64,000 bases of DNA from Actinomadura_C alba (lineage in GTDB: Bacteria > Actinomycetota > Actinomycetes > Streptosporangiales > Streptosporangiaceae): assembly GCF_039530285.1 (NCBI RefSeq), contig NZ_BAAAOK010000011.1:1-64000 (forward strand). Direction: 5' to 3'. Both the position numbers and the translations under genes were made by a program. Of this stretch, positions 1 to 9,409 are shown piece by piece (position 1 is the first letter of the stretch; the number at the start of each line of letters is the position of its first letter). The notes beneath the pieces are model-generated. The model was given only the letters and a program-made list of their open reading frames with translations, made no database searches and was not told where the DNA came from.

Positions 1-251
1 TTGCTCATGGCCTGGGCGAAGTCCCGCAACGCCTGTTGCTGCACCGTCTGCGACCCAGCGGCCAGCCACCCGAACTCCCTTCTGGCCTCGGTCAGCTGAC
101 GGCACTGCTCCAGGTAACCCGGCGCGCCCGCCCGCCCCGGCCGCCAATGCCGATGCTGCTCCACCGCCATATTCCACACAAAACGCGCCTGCGCACAGTG
201 TTCCAGCAGCGCCGCCTCCTGGGCGGATGTCGGCTGAAGCCGGAACCGCAT
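1..251 (-). mobile_element. IS200/IS605-family OrfB (TnpB-like) transposase, N-terminal fragment cut by the window edge
   Basis: Read leftwards from an ATG, the first 83 residues match the N-terminus of actinobacterial IS605 OrfB/TnpB proteins. Visible hallmarks are the start MRFRLQPTSAQEAALLEHC, the segment ARFVWNMAVEQH, and TVQQQALRDFAQAM near the edge. The catalytic RuvC-like region and zinc finger would lie outside the window, so it cannot be judged whether the gene is intact. A GC-rich hairpin typical of IS605 ends lies about 55-75 bp upstream of the start. These proteins are RNA-guided nucleases associated with IS200/IS605 transposition; that role is family knowledge and is not visible here. 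Confidence 0.82.
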
Positions 252-304
252 GCGAACACGCTATCGACCACCACCGACACCTCGAGGAGGGAGCGGCGTT
301 TCCT

Positions 305-324
305 CCCCGGCCTGAAGGCCGAGG
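305..324. repeat. Hairpin resembling an IS200/IS605 element end
   Basis: The arms CCCCGGCC and GGCCGAGG flank a TGAA loop, with one mismatch. The surrounding context (TTTCCTCCCC on one side, GTCTCCACGC on the other) is the motif that recurs at IS200/IS605 element ends in actinobacteria. It lies upstream of the transposase start and about 20 bp before the glcF start, so it probably marks the element boundary on the glcF side. Confidence 0.45.
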
Positions 325-343
325 TCTCCACGCCGCACATCCG

Positions 344-1690
<1,347 letters not shown>

Positions 1691-1820
1691 GACGCGGCCG
1701 ACCCGGCGGCGCTCGGGTCCGCGGCGAGCGGCCGCCGCGCCCTCGCGGTGTCGCCGCGTACGCGCTTGACCCCGAGGCCGCCGCCCGGCTGTGGCAGGTC
1801 TCGATCGACGCCCTTGTCAG

Positions 1821-2167
1821 TTAGCCCGGAGCCGCCGCCAACTCGATCTCCATATCGACCGCCCAGGCGAGTTCCTTGCGCCCTTCGGATGCCAGGAACA
1901 CGTCGACTTGCCGTTCGAACTCTTCCTGTTGTCCGAAGCCGGGCCATGCCACTCTCACGCAGCGGATCACCAGGTTCGGGCCGGAGAACTCTTCTTGAGC
2001 GAGACGTCGTCCCGGCTCGATGTCCGAATGGTCGTTCCCGGGCATGCGGTCACCCGAAGGTCACCGGCTCCCATTCTGAAGCGGCTGTCGTCAGTGAGGC
2101 TGAGTTCCAGGTCAGCGCTCTTGCCGCTACCGAGCAGCGTCAGCCGCTTGAGGCCCCATTTCCTCAA
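1821..2167 (-). pseudogene. Possible frameshifted small hypothetical protein
   Basis: Two leftward reading frames join near 2045 into one plausible protein of about 115 residues. The upstream frame begins MRKWGLKRLTLLGSGKSADL and the downstream frame runs through GPNLVIRCVRVAWPGFGQQE to IELAAAPG. Around the junction both frames encode a similar CPGN/MPGN stretch, which suggests a one-base shift instead of two separate genes. I do not recognise the family. Hydrophobic and acidic residues alternate as in small beta-rich immunity-like proteins, but that is only an impression. It could also be two fortuitous ORFs. Confidence 0.3.
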
Positions 2168-2308
2168 AGGGAAGAGACTTCCAGATTGTGCTCTTCATGG
2201 GACGGAGAGTGGTCATCATGGGCGTCCGGCACCGGAGAAAGGCACGATCGGCTCCGACCGCGCATCACGCGGGTCCACCGGAAGGGACGCCTCGGCGCTG
2301 CGCAGATT

Positions 2309-2350
2309 GATCAAGGATCAGGGTAGCCAGAGGTACCTCGATCCTTGATC
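2309..2350. repeat. 11-bp perfect inverted repeat with 20-nt spacer
   Basis: GATCAAGGATC (2309-2319) is repeated in perfect inversion as GATCCTTGATC (2340-2350). It lies 54 bp past the stop codon of the leftward DUF397 gene. It could form a terminator-type stem in that transcript, although the loop is long and there is no clear T-run, or it could be a protein-binding site. Confidence 0.45.
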
Positions 2351-2403
2351 GATAAGACGCGGTCGCTTCTGTCCCGGCTTCGCCACCGAACCCTCTCCCC
2401 GCC

Positions 2404-2667
2404 TTAGCGCAGAGTGTGTTCACCTGCCTTGACATGGCAAGTGAACGCCCGCCACTCAGCGGCGGAGAAGAGGAGCTTGGCCCCATCCGGGTTCTTCGAG
2501 TCCCGTACAGCGACCGCGCGGTCAAGGCCGACGACCTCAACACAATCCCCGCCGGTGTCAGTGCTGCGGCTGCTCTTACGCCACAGGCCAGCAACCTCGA
2601 CACACTGGCCACCCGTGTCAGTACTGCGGCTACTCTTGCGCCACTGTGCAGAGTCCAGCGTGTTCAT
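2404..2667 (-). CDS. DUF397 domain protein with internally duplicated motif
   Basis: This 87-residue protein carries the DUF397 signature: WRKSSRS near the N-terminus, VAVRDSKNPDGAKLLF, and an AEWRAF segment near the end. It overlaps the upstream XRE gene by ATGA, the usual arrangement of WhiJ/DUF397 regulatory pairs, in which the small protein partners the helix-turn-helix protein. The N-terminal WRKSSRSTDTGG-CVEV-GL block of 20 residues occurs twice back to back (residues 9-28 and 29-48), encoded by two 60-bp units about 78% identical. Ordinary DUF397 proteins have one copy. The function of the pair here is unknown. Confidence 0.85.
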   Translation of the reverse strand: MNTLDSAQWRKSSRSTDTGGQCVEVAGLWRKSSRSTDTGGDCVEVVGLDRAVAVRDSKNPDGAKLLFSAAEWRAFTCHVKAGEHTLR

Positions 2668-3491
2668 AGGCTCTCCAGGATCCCGTGGAGCGTCTTCAGA
2701 GATTCGTCGGCGGACATCGCCGCTCCTCTGATCAGGTCGAACCGTAACGCATACTCGCGCACGGTTTCCGAGTGGTCAATGAGCTGACCACCCACGTGGC
2801 CTTCGATGTACGCGACATCGGGGCTACTTCGAAAGCCCAGGAGAGTAAAGGCTCCCGGAAGGCCAGCGTACGCACCTCTACTCTGCGGGACGATCTGCAT
2901 GGTGATGGCCGGCCGTTCGGCAAGCGCGATCAGATGCCCGACCTGGTGCCGCATGAGCTCCGCGCCGCCTATCGGGCGCCGGATGGCTCCCTCGTCGAAA
3001 ACGACGACGACGCGTGGTGGATCCTCGCTCGTGAGGATTCCTTGGCGCGACATCCTCGTCACGACGAGCTGCTCGATCGCCTCCGGTGTTCTTCCGGCCT
3101 TGAGCACCTCGTAGGCATATTCACGCGTCTGGAAGAGGCCGGTCACCGCCATCGCTTCGAACATGTACATCACGATGGCCTCGGCTTCTCGATCCACGAA
3201 GTCGGGGAATCCTGGGGGCAGGAGCTGGAGTTGGCCGAGATGCTTGAGCCACTCCCACAGGCGGTGGAAGGTGCCGTTCGTGGTGAAGAAGGTGTCGCAG
3301 TCTCTCGCGAACTCCTCGGACGGCGTGCTCTTGCGCTGTTCGATCTGGCCGATCCACTGGGCGGTGTAACCGAGCTGGTCGGCCAACTGAGGGCGCGACA
3401 GTCCCGCCGCCTCGCGGAAGGCGCGCAGCTCGGCACCGAAGTAGTCGGCGGGTGACTGCGGGGTTCCGAGTTCTCGGGGACGGCGAGGCAT
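2664..3491 (-). CDS. XRE-family (WhiJ-like) transcriptional regulator
   Basis: The 275-residue protein has an N-terminal helix-turn-helix (about residues 20-75: FREAAGLSRPQLADQLGY followed by WIGQIEQRKSTPSEEFA). A C-terminal ligand-binding-like domain typical of actinobacterial proteins encoded beside DUF397 genes follows (DUF5753 type; VVVVFDEGAIRRPIGG, RDVAYIEGH-like block, HSETVREYALRFD). The ATG is chosen because GGAGGTG lies a few bases upstream; the frame is open further but lacks a good site. Translation is coupled to the following DUF397 gene. Homologues regulate development or secondary metabolism in Streptomyces. Confidence 0.88.
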   Translation of the reverse strand: MPRRPRELGTPQSPADYFGAELRAFREAAGLSRPQLADQLGYTAQWIGQIEQRKSTPSEEFARDCDTFFTTNGTFHRLWEWLKHLGQLQLLPPGFPDFVDREAEAIVMYMFEAMAVTGLFQTREYAYEVLKAGRTPEAIEQLVVTRMSRQGILTSEDPPRVVVVFDEGAIRRPIGGAELMRHQVGHLIALAERPAITMQIVPQSRGAYAGLPGAFTLLGFRSSPDVAYIEGHVGGQLIDHSETVREYALRFDLIRGAAMSADESLKTLHGILESL

Positions 3492-3642
3492 CCGGGCACC
3501 TCCGGCATTGGAAAGCGGCGCACTTTCTTTCGGCGCGTGCGGGGTTTGCCCGCGTGGGCTTCTGGCGCTTCCCGACATTAGCCCGGTCACAGCAGGCTTG
3601 CGTGTCGTAACGGAGAGAAACCACGACGTTAGGCAGCCCGTG

Positions 3643-3879
3643 ATGCACACCCCCACTCCGACCGACGATGAGCTGCTCGCCCGGCTCCGGTCCGACTATC
3701 CCGGCCACCGGATCTGGCGTTCTGTGCGCCATGACGGTCTGCTCGGCGACTGGGTCGCCACGCTGCACGACCCGGCCGCCGGTGTCGATGCCACCGTGAT
3801 CAGTGACTCCGCCGGGGAACTGCGCACGGAACTCGACGCGGAGCGGGTGCGAGCGGCCCGGCGGGAGCGGAGCCGGTGA
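3643..3879 (+). CDS. Small hypothetical protein diverging from the XRE regulator
   Basis: This 78-residue protein contains the segment YPGHRIWRSVRHDGLLGDWV and ends in a charged tail. Short proteins with a WRI/WRS...GRWWAT-like centre are common beside XRE/DUF397 genes in actinobacteria, so it is probably a third member of this regulatory cluster. A GTG lies directly before the ATG, so the start may be 3640. The function is not known. Confidence 0.55.
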   Translation: MHTPTPTDDELLARLRSDYPGHRIWRSVRHDGLLGDWVATLHDPAAGVDATVISDSAGELRTELDAERVRAARRERSR

Positions 3880-4060
3880 CGGCGCGGCGAGGCAGCGTCC
3901 AGCGCCGCCGCGTCACGTTGCTGGTGCTACGGCGTACGGGAAGGACGGAGACTCGCGCGGGCGGTGAGCGACCCCTCGGGCACACCGCCCGCGCGGCTGG
4001 CACCCATACGGAGGGAGCACTCGCTCTCGTCCGGCCAGGACCGGCGCTGATCGATGCCCG

Positions 4061-4327
4061 ATGGCCCGCGTACCCCTGGTTCAGCGGGACCTCGCCGTGG
4101 CATACGGAATCGTGAGAACCGTCGGGCGGCCGCCGGAGGTCGTACGGGCCGAGATCCTGGCGGAACTCCGGCGGCGCTTCCCCGAGGTCCCCTGCTGGTG
4201 GGGACCGTACACCTGCCGCTGGTGGGCGATGGTGTCGTGGCACGGCCGGCCCCGGCTCGTCGAGGCGCTCAACCTGGAGGAGCTCCTGCCACTGATCATC
4301 GCCACTCGCACCCGGCCACCGGTCTAG
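4061..4327 (+). CDS. Small hypothetical protein, tryptophan-rich
   Basis: The 88-residue product has an amphipathic helix (REVVRAEILAELRRR-like) followed by the tryptophan-dense segment VPCWWGPYTCRWWAMVSW and GRPRLVEA. Similar short proteins with a WWGRYTGRWWA core occur widely in Streptosporangiales, often near XRE/DUF397 genes. Codon third positions are strongly GC, supporting a real gene. The function is unknown. Confidence 0.6.
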   Translation: MARVPLVQRDLAVAYGIVRTVGRPPEVVRAEILAELRRRFPEVPCWWGPYTCRWWAMVSWHGRPRLVEALNLEELLPLIIATRTRPPV

Positions 4328-4397
4328 CACGCCCGCCCAGCGGGATCCCAGGTGCTCAGATGCTCGGATCGGCGACGACCGCAGCCGTTCGTCGTCC

Positions 4398-5153
4398 TCA
4401 GGTGGCGTCGTGGAACACGAGCCCGAGCGTGTACCTGCTGCCGGAGCGGATCGCGGACACACCATGCCGTACGGGCGACGCGGACCAGCCGCGCTTGGAC
4501 CGGACGGGCCGGTCGCGGGTGGTGAAGATCAGGCCGTGCCCCTGCGGGATGAGGACGGAGGTCCCCCGGGACTGGGCCCTGGGGCGCTGTTCGACCAGCA
4601 GGAACTCACCGCCCGTGTGGTCCTCGCCCGGAGCGTTCAGGTTGATCACCACCTGCAGGGGGAACACCTTCTCGCCGAAGAGGTCCCGGTGCAGGGCGTT
4701 CCAGTCCCCGGTGCCGTAACGCAGCAGGATCGGTGCGGGCCGCCTCTGCCCGGCCTCGTGACAGATCGCCAGCCACTCCTCGAGGGTGTCGGGCCACTCC
4801 GCCTCGCGGCCGAGCCGGGCGTACCAGTCGCGGGCGATGGGCAGGAGCCGCGGATACAGCTCCTCCCGCAGCCGCTGGACGGGCTCGGGGAAGGGACGGT
4901 CGAAGTACCGATACTCGCCACTGCCGAACCGGTGACGCCGCATGTCGACGGTGGAGCGGAAGCGATCGCTCTCGTCGTAGCGGTCGGCCAGCCACCGGCA
5001 CTGCTCCGGCGTCAGCAGCCGCGGCAGCAGGGCGCACCCGTACTCGTCGACCTCCTCGGTCACCGACGCCCAGTCGGCCGAGGCGACCCGGCGGGCGAAC
5101 TGGTCCTCGCCGGGCTCGGCGATGGTGTTCACGGTCGTACTGGCGGCGCTCAT
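4398..5153 (-). CDS. 2OG-Fe(II) oxygenase family protein (COG3826-like)
   Basis: The 251-residue protein has a double-stranded beta-helix iron/2-oxoglutarate signature: the H-x-D pair in WNALHRDLFG (about residue 155), a distal histidine in SPVRHGVSAIRSG, and an arginine-bearing SGSRYTLG strand near the end that would bind 2-oxoglutarate. It is the last gene of a tightly coupled set and its start overlaps the Ogt stop as ATGA. Its place behind two O6-alkylguanine methyltransferases and a sigma factor suggests a role in alkylation damage, by analogy to AlkB, but the sequence is not an obvious AlkB. The substrate could equally be protein or a small molecule. Confidence 0.8.
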   Translation of the reverse strand: MSAASTTVNTIAEPGEDQFARRVASADWASVTEEVDEYGCALLPRLLTPEQCRWLADRYDESDRFRSTVDMRRHRFGSGEYRYFDRPFPEPVQRLREELYPRLLPIARDWYARLGREAEWPDTLEEWLAICHEAGQRRPAPILLRYGTGDWNALHRDLFGEKVFPLQVVINLNAPGEDHTGGEFLLVEQRPRAQSRGTSVLIPQGHGLIFTTRDRPVRSKRGWSASPVRHGVSAIRSGSRYTLGLVFHDAT

Positions 5154-5767
5154 GCCGCTCCCTCCAGGGTCAACAGGATGTGCTTGGCGTCCGCGCCGCC
5201 CGCGTAGCCGCCGGCGCTGCCGTCGGAGCGCACCACCCGGTGGCAGGGCACGACCACGGGAAGCGGGTTGGTGGCGCAGGCGGTCCCCACCGCGCGCACC
5301 GCCCGTGGGCTGCCCGCGGCGGCGGCGACCTGGGCGTAGCTCTCGGTACGGCCGTAGCCGATGTCACGCAGGTGCCTCAGCACCTCGCGCCGGAATCCCT
5401 TCGACAACCGCCAGTCGAGCGGAAGGTCGAAACGGGTCCGCCGCCCGGCGAAGTACTCCTCGATCTGCCGGCTCGCCTCGTCCAGACGTGCCGGGGCGTG
5501 CAGGATGCGCGGGCTGACGCTGTCGGCGAGCTGCCGCAGCACGGCGTCGTGGTCCTGGACGGCGTAGGCGACCTTCACCAGGCCCTGTCCCGTGCCTGCC
5601 AGCAGGAGGCTGCCGACCGGCGTATCGAGCGTGCGGTAGGCGACATCGAGGATCCCCTCGCGCTGGGCCCGGTCGACGAGCCTCTCGTGCAGCCGGGCCA
5701 TCGCGGGCGCGTCCTGGTCGGGAAGCGCCGCGAACAGGCGCCCGGTCTGTGGGACGGATGCGGTCAT
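5150..5767 (-). CDS. Methylated-DNA-[protein]-cysteine S-methyltransferase (longer copy)
   Basis: The 205-residue protein contains the active-site block NPLPVVVPCHRVV with the acceptor cysteine in PCHR, followed by GGYAGGADAKHILLTLE. An N-terminal ribonuclease-like domain (DTPVGSLLLAGTGQGLV) precedes it. It transfers alkyl groups from O6-alkylguanine to itself in a suicide reaction. About 45 residues precede the usual Ogt start (LFAALPDQDAPAMARLHERL), as in copies linked to ECF sigma factors. It overlaps the sigma gene upstream and the oxygenase downstream by ATGA, so the three are almost certainly one operon. Confidence 0.9.
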   Translation of the reverse strand: MTASVPQTGRLFAALPDQDAPAMARLHERLVDRAQREGILDVAYRTLDTPVGSLLLAGTGQGLVKVAYAVQDHDAVLRQLADSVSPRILHAPARLDEASRQIEEYFAGRRTRFDLPLDWRLSKGFRREVLRHLRDIGYGRTESYAQVAAAAGSPRAVRAVGTACATNPLPVVVPCHRVVRSDGSAGGYAGGADAKHILLTLEGAA

Positions 5768-6279
5768 CGGGCCACTCCCCTCTGTTCGGTGGGCGCTGGA
5801 TGGTCGGTGGGTCCCGGATAGGTGGTGCGCAGGGTCTTGATCCCGTCGGCCGCCGCTCTGCGCGCCGCGTCCGTACTCCCGCCGTACAGCGCGGCGATCT
5901 CCTTGTACGGCAGGCCGGCCAGATAGTGATAGGCGACCGCCTGGCGCTGCCGGGCGGGCAGCGCCTTGAGCGCCCGCCACAGGTCGCCGTCCCAGTCCTC
6001 CGGCCGGCCGGTACGGCTCGGACGCTCCGGCAGCTCCTCCACCGGAGCGGGCCGGCGGGCGGCGGCGCGGGCGACGTCGATGGCCTTGCGGTGGGCGATC
6101 GTCACCAGCCACGCCTCGACGTTCGCGTCGGACGGCAGATCCGGGTACGCCTTCATCGCCGACACGAAGGTCTCGGACCAGGCGTCCTCGGCGTCCTGCG
6201 GCCCGAGGACGGCACGGCACACGCGCAGCACCATGGGACCGTGGTCCGTGACGATCTGCTCGAACGGTTGCATGGTCAC
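5764..6279 (-). CDS. ECF-type RNA polymerase sigma factor
   Basis: The 171-residue protein has region 2 (PMVLRVCRAVLGPQDAEDAW, then a WLVTIAHRKAIDVAR helix) and region 4 (LKALPARQRQAVAYHYLAGL with YKEIAALYGGS). Start codons are GTG at 6279 or ATG at 6273. No anti-sigma gene is adjacent. The stop overlaps the ATG of the second Ogt, so its main target is probably its own operon. Whether the signal is alkylation damage is inference from context. Confidence 0.87.
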   Translation of the reverse strand: MTMQPFEQIVTDHGPMVLRVCRAVLGPQDAEDAWSETFVSAMKAYPDLPSDANVEAWLVTIAHRKAIDVARAAARRPAPVEELPERPSRTGRPEDWDGDLWRALKALPARQRQAVAYHYLAGLPYKEIAALYGGSTDAARRAAADGIKTLRTTYPGPTDHPAPTEQRGVAR

Positions 6280-6321
6280 ACCTTGTAGACGCCCGGGGCA
6301 GGGAAAACGTGAGGCCGCCGC

Positions 6322-6822
6322 TCAGAACAGCCTCGCCGCCTTCCGCGCGGCCGGCTCCTCCAGATCCAGCAGGAACCGCTTGCGTTCCAGGCCTCCTGCA
6401 TAGCCGGTCAGTGCGCCGTCCGCACCCACCACCCGGTGACAGGGCACGATCACCGACACCGGATTACGGGCGTTGGCCGCGCCGACCGCCTGCGCCAGTG
6501 ACACGTTCCCCAGCAGCCGCGCGAGGTCCCCGTACGAACGCGTCTCGCCGAAGGGGATCTCCATCAGCAGCCGCCACACCCGCTGCTGGAACTCATCCCC
6601 GCGAGGCGCCAGCGGAAGATCGAAGCGGCTCCGCTCGCCGGCGAAGTACTCCCCCAGCTGACGCCGTACCTCATCGAAGCCCGACTCGCTGTAGACGCCC
6701 AGTTCCTCCGGCCCGGGGCCGCGCAGATGCCGTTCGAAGTACAGCCCGCTCAGCACGCCGTCCTCGGCGACCGCGGTCAGACCACCGAGCGGTGACGCGA
6801 TGACGGTGTGAGTCCTGGCCAT
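6322..6822 (-). CDS. ogt: Methylated-DNA-[protein]-cysteine S-methyltransferase (standard copy)
   Basis: This 166-residue protein has the standard Ogt length. The acceptor site is NPVSVIVPCHRVVGADG, with GYAGGLERKRFLLDLE behind it and the DNA-binding helix FQQRVWRLLMEIPFGETRSY. It lies 42 bp upstream of the sigma gene in the same orientation and probably heads the four-gene unit. The ATG at 6822 is used because upstream codons add a non-conserved arginine-rich extension. Confidence 0.9.
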   Translation of the reverse strand: MARTHTVIASPLGGLTAVAEDGVLSGLYFERHLRGPGPEELGVYSESGFDEVRRQLGEYFAGERSRFDLPLAPRGDEFQQRVWRLLMEIPFGETRSYGDLARLLGNVSLAQAVGAANARNPVSVIVPCHRVVGADGALTGYAGGLERKRFLLDLEEPAARKAARLF

Positions 6823-6986
6823 GTCGCTTCGCCTTCCCAAGGCCCTGGGACCGCCGGTGCGGCCCTCTCCCACCCTGAAGACGACCGGCGGCCGGAAAAC
6901 GTGAGTACGCGCCATCGGCAGGGTCGTCGACCGGTCTGGCATACACTCCCTTCGCGCACGAACGAGCCGGGTTACGGAGGGCCGAG

Positions 6987-7508
6987 TTGACGGACTTGGG
7001 GCGCCGGGGATTGCTCGGGCTCGGCGTGGTGGCGGCCTTGGGAGCCTGCAGGCCCGCCGAGTCGACGGGGAGGGCTCCGACTCCCAAGGCGAGCCCGGGC
7101 GCCGGCGACGTGCGCCGGGACACCGCGCCGCTGGAACGGCGTTTCACCCTGCTCGGCCGCCTCTCGGCCGCCCATTGGCTGGACTATCCGCTGGGAGTCG
7201 ATTCCCGCTTCTCGGTTCCCGGCCCCACCGATGTCCGCGTTGTGGGGATCGCCCGGCTTCGAGCGGGAAAAGTAGCCGCCATCGTCAAGGCACGGCGGCC
7301 TGCGTTCCGTGCGCGAGTGCCGAACCTCGTGCCGCATCCGCTGAGCGGCTTCATGCCTCCTGGCGCCACGTGGGTCAGGAGCGAGGCTTTCGACAGCGAG
7401 ATCACGCGTGACGCGTATGACGGCGCGTTCTATCTCGACCCCGACTCGGACCACGTCTACTTCGACACGACCAATCCCACACCCGCGCCGGGCGGCGGCC
7501 CATCCTGA
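6987..7508 (+). CDS. Putative secreted lipoprotein of unknown function
   Basis: The 173-residue protein starts with TTG behind a good GGAGG site. It has a short twin-arginine-like n-region (LGRRGLLGLGVV) and a lipobox at LGAC (cysteine about residue 21). After the cysteine there is a Pro/Ser/Thr linker and a globular part with beta-rich stretches such as AHWLDYPLGVDSRFSVPG and a C-terminal HVYFDTTNP. It converges with the neighbouring solute-binding protein with only 4 bp between stops. I do not recognise the family. Confidence 0.65.
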   Translation: MTDLGRRGLLGLGVVAALGACRPAESTGRAPTPKASPGAGDVRRDTAPLERRFTLLGRLSAAHWLDYPLGVDSRFSVPGPTDVRVVGIARLRAGKVAAIVKARRPAFRARVPNLVPHPLSGFMPPGATWVRSEAFDSEITRDAYDGAFYLDPDSDHVYFDTTNPTPAPGGGPS

Positions 7509-7512
7509 GAGG

Positions 7513-9195
7513 TCAGCGCTCGCCGCCGGCCTGGAAGCCGATGTCCTCGTAGGCGAGGTCGTAGAAGCCGCGCGCTCCGATGTTGGCGAGCGTGGACCGT
7601 ACGGCGACGAACTGCGGCCGCTGGCACAGCGGCAGGACGCTCGCAGCCCGCCAGATCAGGGCGTCGGCATCGTTGGTGAGCGTCCGGGCCTTCACCGGAT
7701 CGAGCTCGCGCAGGGCGCGGTCCATCGCCTCGTCGATGGCCGCCGCGTCCGCCCGAGGGTCGCCGCCGGGGACACGATCGCCCTTGGGCGTGGCGAAGTT
7801 CGAGCGCAGTGAACTGACCGGGAACGGCCCGCCCGGCCAGGAGAACGCGGCGATGTCGACCGCGCCGCGCCTCACGTGACCGGGGTCGAGGCGGCGCGCG
7901 GGAACCGTCTCGACGTCCAGCGTGACGCCGATCCGCTTCAGCATCTCCTGGACGAACAGCGCCTCTCGCCCGCTGACGGAATCCCCGGCGGCGACGGCGA
8001 ACCGCAGCCTCAGGACCTTGCCGTTCCTCATCCTCCGATCGCCGTATCTCGTCCAGCCCGCCTCGTCGAGCAGCCGCATGGCCCGGCCGGGGTCGTAGGC
8101 GCTCAGCCCGGTGGAGTTGTCCTGATATCCGGCCTGGGTGTTCAGGAAGAAATGGTTGTTCAGGGGCTGGGCGAGCCGGTCGAGGTCCGCGCTGACGGCC
8201 TTGCGGTCGACGGCGAGCATGAGCGCCTGCCGCACCCTGAGGTCGGAGAGCGGCGGCCTGGTGACGTTGAAGGCCAGGTTGCGCGAGCCGGGGCCGCCGG
8301 CCGCCCGTACGACGGCACCCTGGGCCCGGGCGGCGCGCGTGTACGCGCTGACGTCCGAGCCGATGTCCATGAGGTCGATCCGCCCGGACGCGAGCGCCGC
8401 GGGAAGCGCGGCGACATCCATGGCCTGGTAGACGATCCGGTCGAGCTTGGGCGGCCGGCCCCACCAGCGGGGATCGCGCCCGACGGTGAGCGTCCCGGCG
8501 GCGGTGTCCAGATGCTCCACCCGGAAGGGCCCAGCGGTGGGACCGATCCGCCCGGCCCATCCCCGGTCGAACACCCGCGGGTCGGAGTTGGTCGCCGCCG
8601 GATAGAGCGGGCTGAACAGGCTCGGCCAGCCGGCGAACGGCCGGGAGAACGTCACGACGACCTCATGGTCGGTGGTGCCCCGGGCGACCTTCTCGATCCG
8701 GTCATAGCCCGGCACGGTCGCCGGGCGGAACCGCTCGTCCCTGCCGGACAGCGCCCTGGCCTGCGCCGCGTAGTCCCGGTAGGTGATCGGTCTGCCGTCG
8801 GACCACGCGGCGCGGGGGTTGAGGGCATAGGTGACGACCTGGCGGTCCGATCGGCCGCTGACCGTCACGTCCTTGACGTAGTCGGGGTCCGGATGCGGCA
8901 CCGCCTTCTCGTCGCACCGCATCACGTACGGAAGCAGGCCGGAGAGAACGTCGGCGGCCGGGCCCGGCCCGCCGCCCCCGCGTGAGAGGTTCCACTGCCG
9001 GGGAAACTCCGCGAGAGCCCACCTCAGCGTGCCGCCCGTCCGGAGCTGCTCGCGAGGCACCGGGTTGATGTCGAAGGCGGGCAGCCCGGGTGCCGGCTCC
9101 CACTCGGTCTGCCCCGGCACCGGGCGCTCGCCGCAGCCGCCGGTGAGCAGCACCGCCACGGCGACCGCACCGGCCCTGCGCACGAGCGCTCTCAC
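7513..9195 (-). CDS. ABC transporter family-5 solute-binding lipoprotein (oligopeptide/nickel type)
   Basis: The 560-residue protein has a signal peptide with lipobox LTGGC and the SBP_bac_5 fold. Visible features are an early GGTLRWALAEFPRQWN strand, YALNPRAAWSDGRPITYRDY (the family's W.DG.P.T..D motif), and RQALMLAVDRKAV in the second lobe. A GTG start is chosen because GGGGGA lies 5 bases upstream. No permease or ATPase genes adjoin it, so it is an orphan receptor that either uses a distant transporter or acts as a sensor. Confidence 0.88.
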   Translation of the reverse strand: MRALVRRAGAVAVAVLLTGGCGERPVPGQTEWEPAPGLPAFDINPVPREQLRTGGTLRWALAEFPRQWNLSRGGGGPGPAADVLSGLLPYVMRCDEKAVPHPDPDYVKDVTVSGRSDRQVVTYALNPRAAWSDGRPITYRDYAAQARALSGRDERFRPATVPGYDRIEKVARGTTDHEVVVTFSRPFAGWPSLFSPLYPAATNSDPRVFDRGWAGRIGPTAGPFRVEHLDTAAGTLTVGRDPRWWGRPPKLDRIVYQAMDVAALPAALASGRIDLMDIGSDVSAYTRAARAQGAVVRAAGGPGSRNLAFNVTRPPLSDLRVRQALMLAVDRKAVSADLDRLAQPLNNHFFLNTQAGYQDNSTGLSAYDPGRAMRLLDEAGWTRYGDRRMRNGKVLRLRFAVAAGDSVSGREALFVQEMLKRIGVTLDVETVPARRLDPGHVRRGAVDIAAFSWPGGPFPVSSLRSNFATPKGDRVPGGDPRADAAAIDEAMDRALRELDPVKARTLTNDADALIWRAASVLPLCQRPQFVAVRSTLANIGARGFYDLAYEDIGFQAGGER

Positions 9196-9409
9196 CCGAT
9201 CCCCCAAGCTTCCCCGAAAGCTCCGCCGAGCGCGCCGGCCCGCCCCGCCCGGCCCCCGCCGGGTCACCTGTCGCGACCGATGTATCACACGACGTGCATG
9301 CGGCCGTCGCGAGACGAGCGCGCCTAGGGGGAAAGGACCCTGCCGTGAGAACCCGTTTGCCGGGGATTGGGGTGGGACCGGTGCGGCGGCGTACCGCTCC
9401 CCCGGCGCC

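Larger units (their letters stand above)
1691..2403. other. 713-bp stretch without an intact recognisable gene
   Basis: Codon bias is weak in all frames compared with neighbours. The only plausible coding remnant is a leftward two-frame ORF annotated separately. Near the right end is an 11-bp inverted repeat, also listed. The stretch separates glcF from the XRE/DUF397 pair and looks like decayed accessory DNA. Confidence 0.5.

Noticed and set aside
3876..4115. 79-codon rightward frame overlapping the 78-aa gene by GTGA
   Set aside because: The Arg/Gly-rich product has no recognisable pattern and overlaps the better-supported gene at 4061; the GTGA overlap alone was not enough.
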